Part shown: in pieces, positions 48,323 through 61,800 of the stretch
Layout: the number at the start of each line of letters is the position of its first letter
Numbering within the stretch: position 1 is the stretch's first letter
Origin: Anthoceros angustus
Taxonomy: Eukaryota; Streptophyta; Anthocerotopsida; Anthocerotales; Anthocerotaceae
DNA: 64,000 nucleotides
Reading direction: 5' to 3'
NCBI GenBank assembly: GCA_010909165.1
Contig: MU008181.1
Coordinates: 744,001-808,000 of the forward strand
Notes under the pieces: model-generated
Seen by the model: only the letters and a program-made list of their open reading frames with translations
Told to the model about the DNA's origin: nothing
Databases searched by the model: none
Program-made: the position numbers and the translations under genes

Positions 48323-48625
48323 TTAATTATGAATACTGGATAGCCGCGGGAAATATAAAGTGCTAGGCGTTTCATGCTCATTATTCTCATGGTCATCAAA
48401 TATCTTTCCTCTACAATTAGGGCAAGTTCGAGTACAATTATCTAACCATGGTGTAATACATGTTGCATGAAAAATGTGCAAGCACGTATTTATCTTAATA
48501 ATTTCTTGATCTTTTTCAATAAGATCCAAGCAAATGCTGCAAGTTATACACTCATGGGTATGGTCTTGGCCATCATATATGATTTTTGTTATGCTTGCTT
48601 GTTGAGTCAAATCGTTCCTATCCAT
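48323..48625 (-). CDS. Small RING-H2 protein, likely E3 ubiquitin ligase
   Basis: The ATG at 48625 opens a 100-residue frame. An upstream TTG at 48631 is not a likely start. The RING-H2 finger is complete: CSIC, then CLHIFHATC (Cys, His, His, Cys), WLDNCTRTCPNC. The core spacing CxH-x2-H-x2-C and Trp two residues after Pro are as in ATL-like E3 ligases that recruit an E2. There is no membrane span and no other domain, and the protein is shorter than most plant RING-H2 proteins. It sits alone in an A/T-rich repeat island and its codon use is A/T-rich, unlike the window's other genes. That could mean a recent arrival from elsewhere or simple drift in this island. A decayed copy lies at 47187-47494. 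Confidence 0.8.
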   Translation of the reverse strand: MDRNDLTQQASITKIIYDGQDHTHECITCSICLDLIEKDQEIIKINTCLHIFHATCITPWLDNCTRTCPNCRGKIFDDHENNEHETPSTLYFPRLSSIHN

Positions 48626-48640
48626 AGTCAATTGTAAATA

Positions 48641-48872
48641 TGTGAAGGATAAAATGGTTGGAAGATATCTAATACTTTGGTGGACTAGGCATATATAGAA
48701 TCACTAATGCTCATGAGTGGAAGATATTCAAGGCCATGAGGTAAGATTCCTTATTATGTGAAGGATAAAATGGTTGGAAGATATCTAATACTTTGGTGGA
48801 CTAGGCATATATAGAATCACTAATGCTCATGAGTGGAAGATATTCAAGGCCATGAGGTAAGATTCCTTATTA
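48641..48872. repeat. 116-bp tandem duplication of the RING-H2 promoter region
   Basis: Two virtually identical units begin TGTGAAGGATAAAATGGTTG at 48641 and 48757 and end CCTTATTA. Confidence 0.95.
48690..48700 (-). promoter_or_regulatory. Candidate TATA box of the RING-H2 gene
   Basis: On the minus strand CTATATATGCC lies about 65 bp upstream of the ATG, a sensible distance with a leader of about 35 bases. The same box recurs about 116 bp further upstream (about 48806-48816), because the promoter region is tandemly duplicated. Confidence 0.5.
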
Positions 48873-48904
48873 TGGTCATGGATGGAAGATGTCACGTTTT
48901 CAAG

Positions 48905-49265
48905 GTCCAAGGTGAGTTATCTTATTACGGAATATTGAGAGTTTTGGAAAGATATAAGAGTTTTCGAGGCCCAAGGTAAATTTTGCTACTGACTCATTGA
49001 CATGATTGACATGGAGTTGTTAGGGTAAGAGTAAGTGATTTTGGGTCCAAAATTTTGCATCAACAGCATATTTGACATGTCAGAAAAAACTCAAGTTTTC
49101 TTATTATGAAATATTGAGATTTTTTGGAAGCATATAAGGGTTTTCGAGGCCCAAGGTGATTTTCCTATAGACTCATTAACATGATTGACATGGAGTTGTT
49201 AGGGCAAGAGTAAGTGGTTTTGGGTTCAAAATTTTGTATCCATAGCAAATTTGAAATGTCCGCAA
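48905..49265. repeat. ~180-bp direct repeat, 2 copies
   Basis: Both copies contain TTTTCGAGGCCCAAGGT, CATGATTGACATGGAGTTGT and AAGAGTAAGTG(A/G)TTTTGGGT. A third, diverged copy lies at 47690-47830. Confidence 0.85.
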
Positions 49266-52069
<2,804 letters not shown>

Positions 52070-52586
52070 GTTTTCTTTCTTCTAAAGGTGACTGGATTTG
52101 ATGCTGGAGTGGCCAAATTTTCCTTCTCTCTCCAGCTGGATTCATCAATTCATCCTCACTTCCTTCCTCTTCAAGAGCCTGCTGTTGCTGTTGCTGTTCC
52201 TGCTGCTGCTGCTGCAATTCAGTCAGTCAGGAGTAGTAGGGGTGCTGCAATTCAGTCAGTTAGTAGCAGTAGTAGGGGTAGTACGAGGTAGCATATGCTG
52301 TGATTTATTACTGCTAGGTATGGCGGTCTTGGAATGTTGCTGTAGCCTGTAAATTACACTAACCAAACTAAGGAGAGTGGCAACAACATGGCCTGCCCAC
52401 CTTGTTGCACAAATTGCTGCAACTTGGTGTCATCGGGGTTACAACTTACGTACTCGGATGTTTGAGCAAGAGGTTTGCCCTCCAATTCTTCTTTTTTCCC
52501 TTAATGATTCTTTTGATTGGAAATACCGAGTTGGTATTGCGGACTTCAGCATTGTGTTGTTGTTGCCCCGAATTATGTGAGCCATC
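52070..52586. other. 3' flanks of two convergent genes
   Basis: Contains a CTG/TGC-rich microsatellite at 52178-52218 and a repeated AGTCAGT..AGTAGTAGGGGT motif at 52220-52280. No gene is seen. Confidence 0.55.
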
Positions 52587-53183
52587 TCACTTACCGAAGC
52601 CCTTCTTGATCCAGTCGAGAGTGGCGTCGTTGATCTTGAGGTCGGCGGTGAGGACGTTGTCGGGGATGCCGGAGGCGAAGAGGGTGGCGCCCGCGGCCTG
52701 CAGGCCGGGGTTCTCGCTGTTGAGCACGGCGATGCCCTTGGCGGTGGTGTTCCAGTTGTTCCTCTGGTAGTGCAGCAGGCCCTTGGGGAAGATAAAGATG
52801 TCGCCCTTGTACAGCCGCTTCTTGAAGATGGTGTTGGTGGTGTCCACGAAGCCCACGTCCACGACGCCCTTGATCACGTAGAAGAGCTCGGTTCCCCGGG
52901 GATGCGAGTGCGGGGTGATCTGGGACCTGGGAGCGAACTCGAAGTAGGCGGCAGAGATGCCGAGGCCCCTCAGGCCTGGGAACTGGCCTATGAAGGCGGG
53001 CACGAGGGACACCGCGTTGGGGCCCGGCTTGGGCCGGTTGGATTCCCTGAAGCCTCTGAAGGTGAAGTTGAGGCCGGATGTGGGGTTCACGATGCCGTAG
53101 TCGCCTGGGGGTTGCCACCCTGCCAATGCTTGCACCACGAACGTGGCCAGCATGACGCTCGTCATTCCCATCAGGCCTGCCAT
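52587..53183 (-). CDS. Germin-like protein (secreted cupin)
   Basis: One frame of 198 residues. A signal peptide (residues 1-21) is followed by a single cupin barrel. Cupin motif 1 is HSHPRGTELFYVIKG (metal ligands His92, His94, Glu99). Motif 2 is GDIFIFPKGLLHYQRN (His138). All four manganese ligands of germins are present, so oxalate oxidase or superoxide dismutase chemistry is possible but not shown. The N-terminal cysteine pair found in seed-plant germins is absent, and the mature part has no Cys at all. It ends GFGK. Secretion to the cell wall is inferred. The gene is convergent with GGPPS. Confidence 0.92.
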   Translation of the reverse strand: MAGLMGMTSVMLATFVVQALAGWQPPGDYGIVNPTSGLNFTFRGFRESNRPKPGPNAVSLVPAFIGQFPGLRGLGISAAYFEFAPRSQITPHSHPRGTELFYVIKGVVDVGFVDTTNTIFKKRLYKGDIFIFPKGLLHYQRNNWNTTAKGIAVLNSENPGLQAAGATLFASGIPDNVLTADLKINDATLDWIKKGFGK

Positions 53184-53839
53184 CGCTTGCTTTCTCCTCT
53201 CACAAGAGGTAGCACCGGCAGTGGAAACTGCACAAGCAGCAGCTCTCCCAATAAGGGGGCCAGAGAACTGGAATGGTAGTTAGCCTCCACAACCGTCTTC
53301 CCGCGTCAACTGACTGCCAGGGAAGAAACCGCCATGTTCTCCCTCACCTCTGTTTCCAGTCAAGGCAGACAGGTCGATGGTGCAAAGGATTTATCGACCT
53401 TCTGTTGGCAACAACTGGCCACATTATTAGGTACCTAGTACAATCACGGAGTCCAGCATACGCATACGTTACAATGGTACAAGTCTGAAGGCTCTGGTCT
53501 AAAATCATGGGCAAGGGCGCGAGCTACACAAGTACCCGGCTCAACTACGTTATCTCCAGCGTTCCTAGGGTGGAGAGAGAGCAGCGGCAACCACATCACG
53601 CGTCACAGGAGGCACCCTTCTCATGCTCGGCGCTATTCATGACTCTCTTCGAGGAGTACTGGAACCCTAGTGCAGACCTACCCACTGTCGTCCACCTTCC
53701 AAGCTGTGAACGGGCACATCAAGCCGGTCACCTTCGCCGCTGGCAAGCCTTCAACATGGAAAACTACACGGAGTCGAATTCGTGTGAGCTCGGGATGTGG
53801 TTGGGTCGTGATATGGCTATAGCCCTGACAACCAACCAA
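53184..53839. other. Promoter side of the germin-like gene; no other gene
   Basis: An open plus-strand frame (53507-53992) overlaps the end of the RING gene and has no motif. It was not called. Confidence 0.45.
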
Positions 53840-55897
53840 CTACCACCTTCTCAAGTATCTGAAAGAGCTCGAGCGACCCGCCTTCTTTGTGAGGGCGGCG
53901 GTAGGCAGCTCCTCCACACAGCTGTTGTCCGGGGAGACCCGAGCCGGAGATCCAGGCTTCCTCCATCCTACGTCGCTTGTTTCCTTACTTGACTTGCCTC
54001 TGAAGGAGAACTGTCTCCGGGAGAGCGACTTGCTCAAAAAAGGCTTCTCACCGAGTAAAGCTGAACCTTGTGATGACCTTCCACCTGTGATTTCAGCGGA
54101 ATGCGGGACCCTGTAAGAGTACTCTGGACCAGATATGTCGTCTGTCACCACCCCTATCCTAGACAGCTTGTTTCTTGATGAAGATTGGGCCACTGACGCT
54201 GCAACCCGCTGTCCCGCTTTGCCGGTCGGGACAGGCTCCGCAGACATAAGCCCCTTCATGGCTATTTTCTCTGCAGCCGAACACTGTGGGCAAGGAGGAT
54301 CCTGCTGCTTGGATTCAGGAGTAGACTGCTCCAGACATTCAGCATGATAGACATGCCCGCAAACAAGAACACCCACAACTGCAAGCTCTGCACCACCAGC
54401 CATCCTGTACGAGCTCCAAGGAGACCGGTGAGAGAGCAGCCGGGTGCAAATACCACAAGTTTGTACCTCTGAGTGTGGAGAAACTGATGCAGCTTGAGAG
54501 CTTCCTGCCCTTATCCTCTCCAAGGCTGTCAAGCCTGCCTTCTCCAAGTTTTCACGGCTTGTTCCCCACCCAAAGTCTGAAGGACTGCTAGCACTAGACC
54601 ATCGCAACCTCTCCCTACGAGAGGATGCAACCAGCTCAGAGAACGTCTGCATTGACCACCAATCAGAGGAGCCACCATGACTAGAGTCACCGCTCCCCCC
54701 TGACCAGCGGAACGAGTGCCTGCTCTCAGCAGGGACCCCCCTGCTGCCCATTGCGTTGATTGCATGGACTCGACTATCTGACACCTGCCTGGACAACTGG
54801 TGTGCATTCCCTGGGAAAGAGGACTTAGAGAAAAAGGAGTGGCCACCATGACCACTGCGCTGAGAGGAGGAAGGTTGAAATGCTGGCGGGGTTCGTGAAC
54901 TATCTCCTGCATTCGTCTTGTAGGATAACGGTGTTGACTCAGGTGTGTTTGACACTGTTGAAAGGCCAGCTGAAGGACAACCCTGCAATCCCAGCCTTCA
55001 AGCTTCAGTGCAACACACCACATGATACAAACCCCTACGTGCCAAAGACAAGCAATCCGTGCAGTCCCAACGACAACATGTGGACTTGGAAGCAAATGTT
55101 CACCTCTTTGGATGAGGCTATTGTGATAGCTGGACTTGAAATGGAATCTGCATTACCAGACTTTCCGTGTCAGCCATGATGTTTTGTCTCAATGTTGCAA
55201 GCATATCCTGCTCAAAATGATCAGTTCTCTCACTCGCGACACAAATAACATTGCTTCATGGTATCTAGCAGGAGCAGAATTTAGCCTTCAGCATGAACTA
55301 TCATATAATGAGACTGGAAGCTTGCCGGGAACTTTTGTCAAAATGCGTCGGTAAAGAGGGCTAAAACAATAGAGAACATCAAACAATAACATTACCTGAG
55401 GAGGCAGCTACGTAGTCCCCCAGTTGGCCATTTTGTGACGATGCAGCAGGGGTCCATTGAGGAACACGGAAACTGTCAGATGGGCTCGCACTGTGTGAAA
55501 ACAGGCTTCCTGAGAGGTTGCGATGATGGCTCAAATACCGTGCACTGCCAGCCCGACTTGCTGCCCTGCTACCTCGACTGCTTGATGACAGTGAAGATCT
55601 CTGCAACTGCAGACTCTGGGCTGCAGAGGACAACTCATCTGGTTGTGATTTGCTTTCCCAACGTGAAGACAGGGGAGGGGAGAAGCCACCATTGCCTCTC
55701 CAAGTAGAGTCATGTGGTCCTGTAGACCACCCATCATCGTTTATAACGGACCCTTCCGGCCTTGCGGCCACACAGCAAAGAGACCCCGTTGTGACGACCC
55801 GTGAGTTACAGCTTTGATATAGTATTACACCAGGTAGATACCAACAATCTCCAGAACCAAGACACCACTGTACATTCCTCCTCCTGAGACAGAACAT
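53840..55897 (-). CDS. RING-finger protein, likely E3 ubiquitin ligase (5' end incomplete)
   Basis: At least three exons. 55897 to about 55412 encodes SLCCVAARPEG and a Ser-rich region. 55207-55157 encodes DMLATLRQNIMADTESL. 54982-53840 encodes 380 residues. The last exon carries HQLSRQVSDSR, SSDWWSMQTFSELVASS and a RING-like finger: CGIC, CGHVYHAECLE and CPQC. This order (CCVAAR, RQVSDSR, W-S-M-x-T-F-S-E-L-V-A-S-S, RING) matches a plant family of soluble RING proteins. The start Met lies upstream of CCVAAR, probably in an exon I could not place between 55900 and 57500. The exon 1 donor is uncertain: the strong site at 55396 (CAG/GTAATG) breaks the frame into the 51-nt exon, while a weaker one at 55412 keeps it. 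Confidence 0.75.
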
Positions 55898-58800
55898 GAG
55901 CCAGTCAGCACGGGAGCAACATCAAGTCACTGGTCAATACAGATGTAAAAGAGAAGAGCTCAGACGCAAACAAGACGGTACCTTAGGAGACTGGAGATTC
56001 TGTAACAACTGGAGAGAGCTGCCTTAGCGAACCAGACACTAAAAGGTGACGACAGCTGCGCCGGCAGATATGAAGATAATACGCCTGAACGGCATCCACG
56101 AGAAATTTGTCCACAACAACTGAGTATTCACTGCCGACAGCTGTAGATCAAATACATTCTTGAAAGCCACTGTCAATAAGCCGAATATCCTGGAGTGGCT
56201 CACTTCCGAAGGAAAAGGAGAGTCTCTTTGAAAGACTGTATCAAACAAGACCACCACTCGAATCTCTGTCTGTCTATGTCAATGTCAAAAGCGGCTTCAT
56301 TCCTGTCGCGTTGCAAGTACAAAAATGTGAATGTGTAACATGACCTAACATCCCCCTGGCTGCAGAACGTCGAGACACCGAAACTCCTTATCAACAGCGG
56401 TCCAATTCGAGATGACGCAGGCAGCTCCTAAGTCATTCCACGCATACGGGCCCCCACAGTCCTGATGAGATTCTGGAAGGCATCCAGATGCGGCTCCGCA
56501 AGCAACTACCTTACGTCCAATGGACCAGTACAGATTTACTACAACAGATTTGCTGTCATGTGATTCCAAACCCGAATTGAGGACTCTCAAGCTATACGCA
56601 GTGGCCCGACACCATGGAAGCGCTCACGAAACAGTTCGCAACACTTGCAGGTACTACTACCTTGAGTGTCAGCATACTACCACCGAACAGGCTCTCAAGA
56701 CAAGGACTCCTCGTACACTCCTCGGATGCCACACAAGAACAAAGCTGGAGCCAAACACAGACCGCGCACGACAGCAAGTCCCAGAAAGCAATCGCCGTCG
56801 CGCAACCCTGGCAGACCAAGAAGCCAAATTCCGACAAACCGGCCAACAACAGCATCAACAAGGAAACCCCCTCCGCCACCAAACCGACCAGTGGACTTCC
56901 CCGACCACTCCCCGCTCCCTGCCCCCAACCGCCCCTACCCTCCCCTCCCCGATTGCGCAAGAAAACCTCACTCCACCATTTCCCACCAAGCCGCTCCAGC
57001 CAAGCCACCGAGCAGCGCAGCACAACGCCGCTCCCACACCCGAGGCGCGGATCGCATCAGACCTCAACCAGGCCCAGGCCCAGGCCCACCGGACTCAGCA
57101 CCCGCTCAATTCCAAACCCCCCGCCGCCCGGATTGGTGCACCAGATGCACGGCAGCATCCCGGTCGGCGCCGGGGCAAATCCCACCCTCCTTCCTCCCAG
57201 AAAAGCTCCCAATCCCGCCCCCTGAGCCAGAGGCGGCATCCGGCCGCAAGCAGCGCCGGGAAGACGAGGCGCGACGAGATCAGAACCCTGGGAACGGGAT
57301 TCCCAGCCCGAGCGACATCGCCACCTCCGTCCCCTCCGCCTCGGCTCCCCTTCGCTCCGCGCAGACACCGAGCCGAGCACACACGGCAAGAGGAGGAGGC
57401 AAGGTGAAGCGAGGGTACGAGGTAAAAAAAGTCCGGCTTTCATCCACCCGGATAGATGCAGAATCATTACCTACCTCCAACATGCCGGACCCGGTGCTAA
57501 CAAGCGCACTAAATGCGCCGCCTAATGGCGTCCTCGCCTCATTAACCTTAACCGGGGTCCGACAGGATAGTTGACCGACCACATGGGTCGGCGAGGGCAG
57601 GCGGGCAGAGCGGGCAGAGCGGGCAGGCCGGGCATCCGGGCAGCGCACCGTGCGAGTATCGCCAGCGGCTCCCGGCGGATTCGGCGGCCGTTATTCGACG
57701 CTAACTGGACGTGGAGTCGGGCTATCATGGCGTGTTGTTGGCCCGCGCCGTTTCTCATGGGGCGGCGGTGAATTATCATGACGCGGTAAGAGCAGGACGG
57801 TGAAACGTTTTCCCATTTGCGCTGCCCGAAATGTGACTGTGAAGTGACCCAGTCAGGGCCGGTGGGAAACTCGTGACGACGCTTTTTCTTGCTTAAAAAT
57901 TCCCGCGCGGCTTTGTCAGAAATGTGGGCAAAAAGCGAACCCGGCCGGCCCGTGACCTTCGGCCGAGAAAGCGGCCTTCACACAAGTAGCCTCGATCGGA
58001 TTTCATCTCCACTGCTCCAATCGACTCTCAGACAACAGACAGTACACAAGAGCAGCTGGAGAGAGTAAACAGTGGAAGGCCATCAAGCTGCACACCAACT
58101 ACTAATTCCAGTGTGCTACTCTGTTACAGTGCAGTTAAGTGGTTAGTTGTCCTAGTCTTGGGCAACACTGAGAGAATTGCGACGCTAAGCTTGTTGAGGA
58201 GGCAGCCTTGGTCTGTCTTCACGAGCCTCGTAATCGCCGCTTTATACGTATTGGAGGAACAAGTTGTTGTTGGTGGGTCTGCAGGGAACTTTTAATGGGC
58301 ATTTCTTGTGGGGATTTAAAAAGCCGTATTCGGAAAGGTGATCCCCAGCTTGGGAGAAGGCAGGGCCAGCCATTTGAATGGAGGCATTTGAACGATGTCC
58401 TTTGCGATCTCTTGCTTTTCCTTTCAGCGACACACGAAGATGTTGATCACTAGGTACATAGGTGGGTCGTACGTGAACTCCCGAAATTGGGCAGGCGAAA
58501 TATTCTAGGCAAAGGCCACATTTCCCTGGCCTTGCGTATGATAGAATATTGGAGACTCGGATTGCTGGGGGAAACCATTCAGAAGTTCAGGCACCGTTCT
58601 CATTACGGGACTGAGGGTTCAGGACTGTGAGCAGACAAGCTGTTTGATGAGATGCGATAGATGTGGAGCTGGTTGAAGAGCTTGCTCACCGAGGAGCTGG
58701 TGTTGGTATCGTCCTCAGTCAGAAGGTCGGAGGATGCCCGATGATTGTGCCTTGAGGCCTCTGTGACCTGATAGCTGGTCCGGAAAATTTGAAGGTATGG

Positions 58801-59240
58801 TTGCCCATGAAGACCAGCAGCGTCACCGAAGCTCGAGAGGGCTGGCCGGAATGCGTTTTCATTCGCTCAAACTGTGTAACTGTGACTGTGGATGCCATGG
58901 GCATGGACATGATGCTAGGGCGTCACCCGTGTTGTGCGTAAGCTACTCACATGCACACGGCCTTGCCCAATCCATCCTGAGTGACGCAGGATGGAATCTG
59001 CAAGGCCGTTTGTGGGTGCTGTCTGAACAGGAGATGAAATCGGGAAGCGCTGCCAGATGGCGCATGTGTAAAAGGGCAAACATAGACTAATATTCATTTG
59101 TGAATCGTGAAAAGCTGTACCTACAGGCATTTCAATCTGCTTTCCAGAAGGGCTGACCTTCCTTTCCCACATTTGCCCAGACGTGCGGGAACATGGACTG
59201 GATGTTGCGTGTTGTGGATATCGCGCAGCAATCGGCCTGA
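55898..59240. other. Long intergenic region with C-rich block; possible 5' leader of the RING gene
   Basis: 56680-57400 is extremely C-rich on the plus strand, so all plus frames stay open (up to 302 codons) with Pro/Ser-rich shadows. I read it as G-rich promoter/leader DNA of the leftward RING gene. A short GAGCGGGCA repeat lies at 57600-57640. 57800-59240 shows no gene, and may include the promoter of the receptor kinase. Confidence 0.5.
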
Positions 59241-59516
59241 TCTCGTCGCCTGGCCTCTCTGCGCTGCCGCGTTTTGCTGGCCGCGCACTGGATGTTCTCT
59301 GGCCCGCAGCTGGGCGATGGCGACCGGCAGAAGCCGGTCTCCGCAGATGCGATCTCCATGCGCGTGCATTGGGATCCGCTGAATTGTGGGGGTGTTGGAA
59401 GCGGAAATGGGCAGTTGCAAGAGATTGCTATGGTTGCAAAAATCGTCCAAGTAGTGTCAGATGGTACTTGCAAGTTTTCCCTGGAGTTGACAATGCTGAG
59501 GAGCGTTGGAGTTTGA
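59241..59516 (+). pseudogene. Open tract in frame with the kinase, ended by a stop
   Basis: After a stop at 59238-59240, an open frame reads WMFSGPQLGDGDRQKP, SMRVHWDPLNCGG and GTCKFSLELTMLRSVGV, and ends at TGA 59514-59516. The next codon, in the same frame, begins the open frame of the receptor kinase. It may be the remains of an ectodomain, or an exon whose splice to the kinase exon I could not resolve. Confidence 0.35.
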
Positions 59517-59540
59517 GTGTTGTGTACTAAGAGGACGGTG

Positions 59541-60752
59541 ATGGAGATGGAGTGGGTGGTAGGAGTAGGGATGCCAGCTGATCCTGTTGTTGTAGAGAAG
59601 GATGATTTTTCTGTGACCCATTGGAGAAGGGATCTGAGGTCAGTGCCATTCGGCACCACTTTAGCTGGAGCAGTGACAGGGGTTATGTTGGGCATCGTTG
59701 TGCTTGCCTGTATGGGCATCTTGCTGTGTCTGTGGAGGAGACGGCACTTGAGGAGGAGGAATTCGATGACCCAGCGGGGACTGCCCTTCTACCATGTCAC
59801 CAAGACGGATAACCCTCGGATTCATGTGTTCACGATGACAGAGCTGGCTAAGGCAACGGGGGAATTCAGCCAGGTTTTGATCTTGGGGAGGGGATCCAGC
59901 GGGGTGGTGTACAAGGGCTTGTTGCCGGATGGTAGAGTAGTTGCAGTGAAGAGGTCTCATTACCAGGAGTCCAGTCTGAGGGACAGATACCGAGGGCAGT
60001 CGCACGGGCAGTACCACTCGGAGCTGGACACGCTGAGCAGAATACACCACTCCTACTTGGTGAAGCTTCTGGGTTATTGCCTGGATCAGTCAGAGCACAT
60101 TCTGGTGTTTGAGTACCTGCCCAACTCCACCCTGTATCATCATATGTTCAGGAGGGGCGTTCTTCTGAGCTGGGAGCAGCGTCTCACCATTGCTCTTCAA
60201 GCTGCTCGGGCTCTGGAGTATCTGCATCTCTATTCTGACCCGCCCATAATCCACTGCGACTTCAAGTCGGCAAACATTCTGTTGGACGAGTCCTGGTCAG
60301 CGAAAGTGAGCGACTTTGGCTTGTCACATGCGTTTCCGAATAGGGATGGCATCACACACATATCAGGCATCGCTGGAGGAACTCCTGGGTATGCGGATCC
60401 CGAGAACCTGGCTCTGAATCAGATATCCAAGGCAAGCGATGTGTACAGCTACGGGGTGGTTCTCTTGGAGATGTTAACTGGGCAGAAGGCTGTGGAGCTT
60501 GACAGGAGCCCTGTCAGCCTGGCAGCCTGGGCGGTCCCGTTGATTCAGAGCAAACTGGGCCTGAGTATTCTGGACCAGAGGCTCCCCATTCCGGAGAACA
60601 ACCGATGTTTGTTAAAAGCAGCTAAGCTTGCTTCCCGATGTGTACGACCCAGTAGGAAGGACCGACCCACTATGGACGTGGTTGCTGGAACCATGCAGAG
60701 GGTGCTGCACATGTTCCTCAACCTAGATTCTACTAGTATGTCCTTCAACTGA
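59541..60752 (+). CDS. Receptor-like kinase, CRINKLY4-related, short ectodomain
   Basis: 403 residues from the ATG at 59541. The open frame begins at 59517, but only with GTG. About 37 extracellular residues, one membrane span (about 38-64, AGAVTGVMLGIVVLACMGIL) and a basic stop-transfer RRRHLRRR precede the kinase. The kinase has GRGSSGVVYKG, AVKR (Lys137), HCDFKSANILLD (Asp240), DFGLSH and GGTPGYADPE, so it should be active. HCD in place of HRD makes it a non-RD kinase. LSWEQRLTIALQAARALEYLH and the juxtamembrane FTMTELAKATGEFS resemble the CR4/CCR group. There is no recognisable ligand-binding domain in this model, and the in-frame tract before it ends in a stop. The 3' end of the gene is partly duplicated at 60923-61041. 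Confidence 0.85.
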   Translation: MEMEWVVGVGMPADPVVVEKDDFSVTHWRRDLRSVPFGTTLAGAVTGVMLGIVVLACMGILLCLWRRRHLRRRNSMTQRGLPFYHVTKTDNPRIHVFTMTELAKATGEFSQVLILGRGSSGVVYKGLLPDGRVVAVKRSHYQESSLRDRYRGQSHGQYHSELDTLSRIHHSYLVKLLGYCLDQSEHILVFEYLPNSTLYHHMFRRGVLLSWEQRLTIALQAARALEYLHLYSDPPIIHCDFKSANILLDESWSAKVSDFGLSHAFPNRDGITHISGIAGGTPGYADPENLALNQISKASDVYSYGVVLLEMLTGQKAVELDRSPVSLAAWAVPLIQSKLGLSILDQRLPIPENNRCLLKAAKLASRCVRPSRKDRPTMDVVAGTMQRVLHMFLNLDSTSMSFN

Positions 60753-60830
60753 TGGGCCTCTCCGGGCAAACTAAGTAAATCAAAAGCGACCTTGCCCGTG
60801 TCTGTCAGCTGCAACCTTGCCCGTGTCTGT

Positions 60831-60869
60831 AGGGGTCGCCCGCGCAGGTTCGGACCTTGCTGTTGATGT
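60831..60869 (+). pseudogene. 3' half of a tRNA-Ser (fragment)
   Basis: GGTCGCCCGCGCAGGTTCGG and CCTTGCTGTTGAT match the variable arm, T arm and acceptor strand of the intact tRNA-Ser at 63639-63719 with a few changes. The 5' half is absent. A 26-bp tandem repeat of CCTTGCCCGTGTCTGT lies just before it. Confidence 0.8.
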
Positions 60870-60922
60870 GGAGAGTAGCTGCATGTACAGCACTGGTTTT
60901 AGCTGCTCTGCCAGTTTTCTTC

Positions 60923-61041
60923 AGAGCAGCTACGCTTGCTCCCCGATGTGTACGACCTAATAGGAAGGACCGACCCACCATGGACGTGGTTGTGGAAACA
61001 TGCAAAAGGTGCTGCACACGTTTCTCAATCTAGATTCTACA
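60923..61041 (+). pseudogene. Duplicate of the kinase gene's 3' end
   Basis: Aligns with 60615-60735 of the receptor kinase: CCCGATGTGTACGACC, AGGAAGGACCGACCCAC, ATGGACGTGGTTG and CTAGATTCTAC occur in order. Small deletions break the frame. Confidence 0.92.
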
Positions 61042-61150
61042 ATAAAAGTGCGAGTTTTCATTGAGGTGAAAAAACGATGGGAAGAGCTCATCCTGGAGGG
61101 ACAACCAAAGGGGACCCGGGGGTCGAGGTGGAGAGGAGCAACCGAGCTTC

Positions 61151-61800
61151 CTATCTAAAGTCAACTATTGCACCCACAATGTCATATGCAGGAAGAATAA
61201 ACGGCCTACAAACCACGGAAGTAGAGGAAGATGCGTCACCTACTATTGCCGCCTTGTGGAGGATCGCCATTGAGAGCGCCCGTTGAAGGGCAATTGAAAC
61301 CCGTTGTCGAAAGTAAGCTGTGAAGTATGAGAGGGACAGCCCCGCGCCGTGTCTACGTGCATGGTAAGCTTTGGCACAGGACTTGACAAATTTGTCAAAG
61401 TCCTCAGCCATTGCCCCTTACATTTCTAGTGCAAGCGGAATAAAGAGGTGGCCCGCTTGCATCCTGCTATATTTGTGGACCTTGAGAGCCACTGCTCCGG
61501 CAGCAGCCCAACCTGTACAGTTAGTGATGACCCCCTCTAGGCTATGTAGCCGCTTTTGCGGGAAATGGCGAATATGACATCGCGGATGGCGTCGTGAGTG
61601 GTAATGCGATGACCCGCGTGGGGACAACGAGCAAGGTGTACCCCAGAATCATCGAGGGCAGAGCCGCACTCACAAGTAAGGAGCGAAGAAGCCACAGGCT
61701 GGAGTAGGCCAAGACGGAATCGCATCGCAGTAGTGAAGGTGGTTGGTGCGATCCCTAAACCCCGTGTGCATGGGCGGGCCAGTAACCAAGCACATGCGCC
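61151..61800 (-). mobile_element. LINE-type retrotransposon 3' end
   Basis: On the minus strand, FRLGLLQPVASSLLTCECG, then a CxCG-x(n)-HLARCPHAGHR knuckle (61700-61600), are followed in other frames by KVHKYSRMQAGHLFIPLALE (61475-61420) and YFTAYFRQRVSIALQRALSM (61330-61270). This is the usual C-terminus of a plant/protist non-LTR reverse-transcriptase polyprotein. The RT core is missing and frameshifts are present, so it is a dead 5'-truncated copy. Confidence 0.75.

Noticed and set aside
53507-53992. 161-codon plus-strand ORF
   Set aside because: Partly antisense to the RING gene's last exon and without recognisable features.
56520-57574. Three overlapping plus-strand frames of 203-302 codons, Pro/Ser/Arg-rich
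   Set aside because: All three frames are open at once because the DNA is extremely C-rich. No motif or splice logic was seen. Better explained as G-rich leader/promoter of the leftward RING gene.
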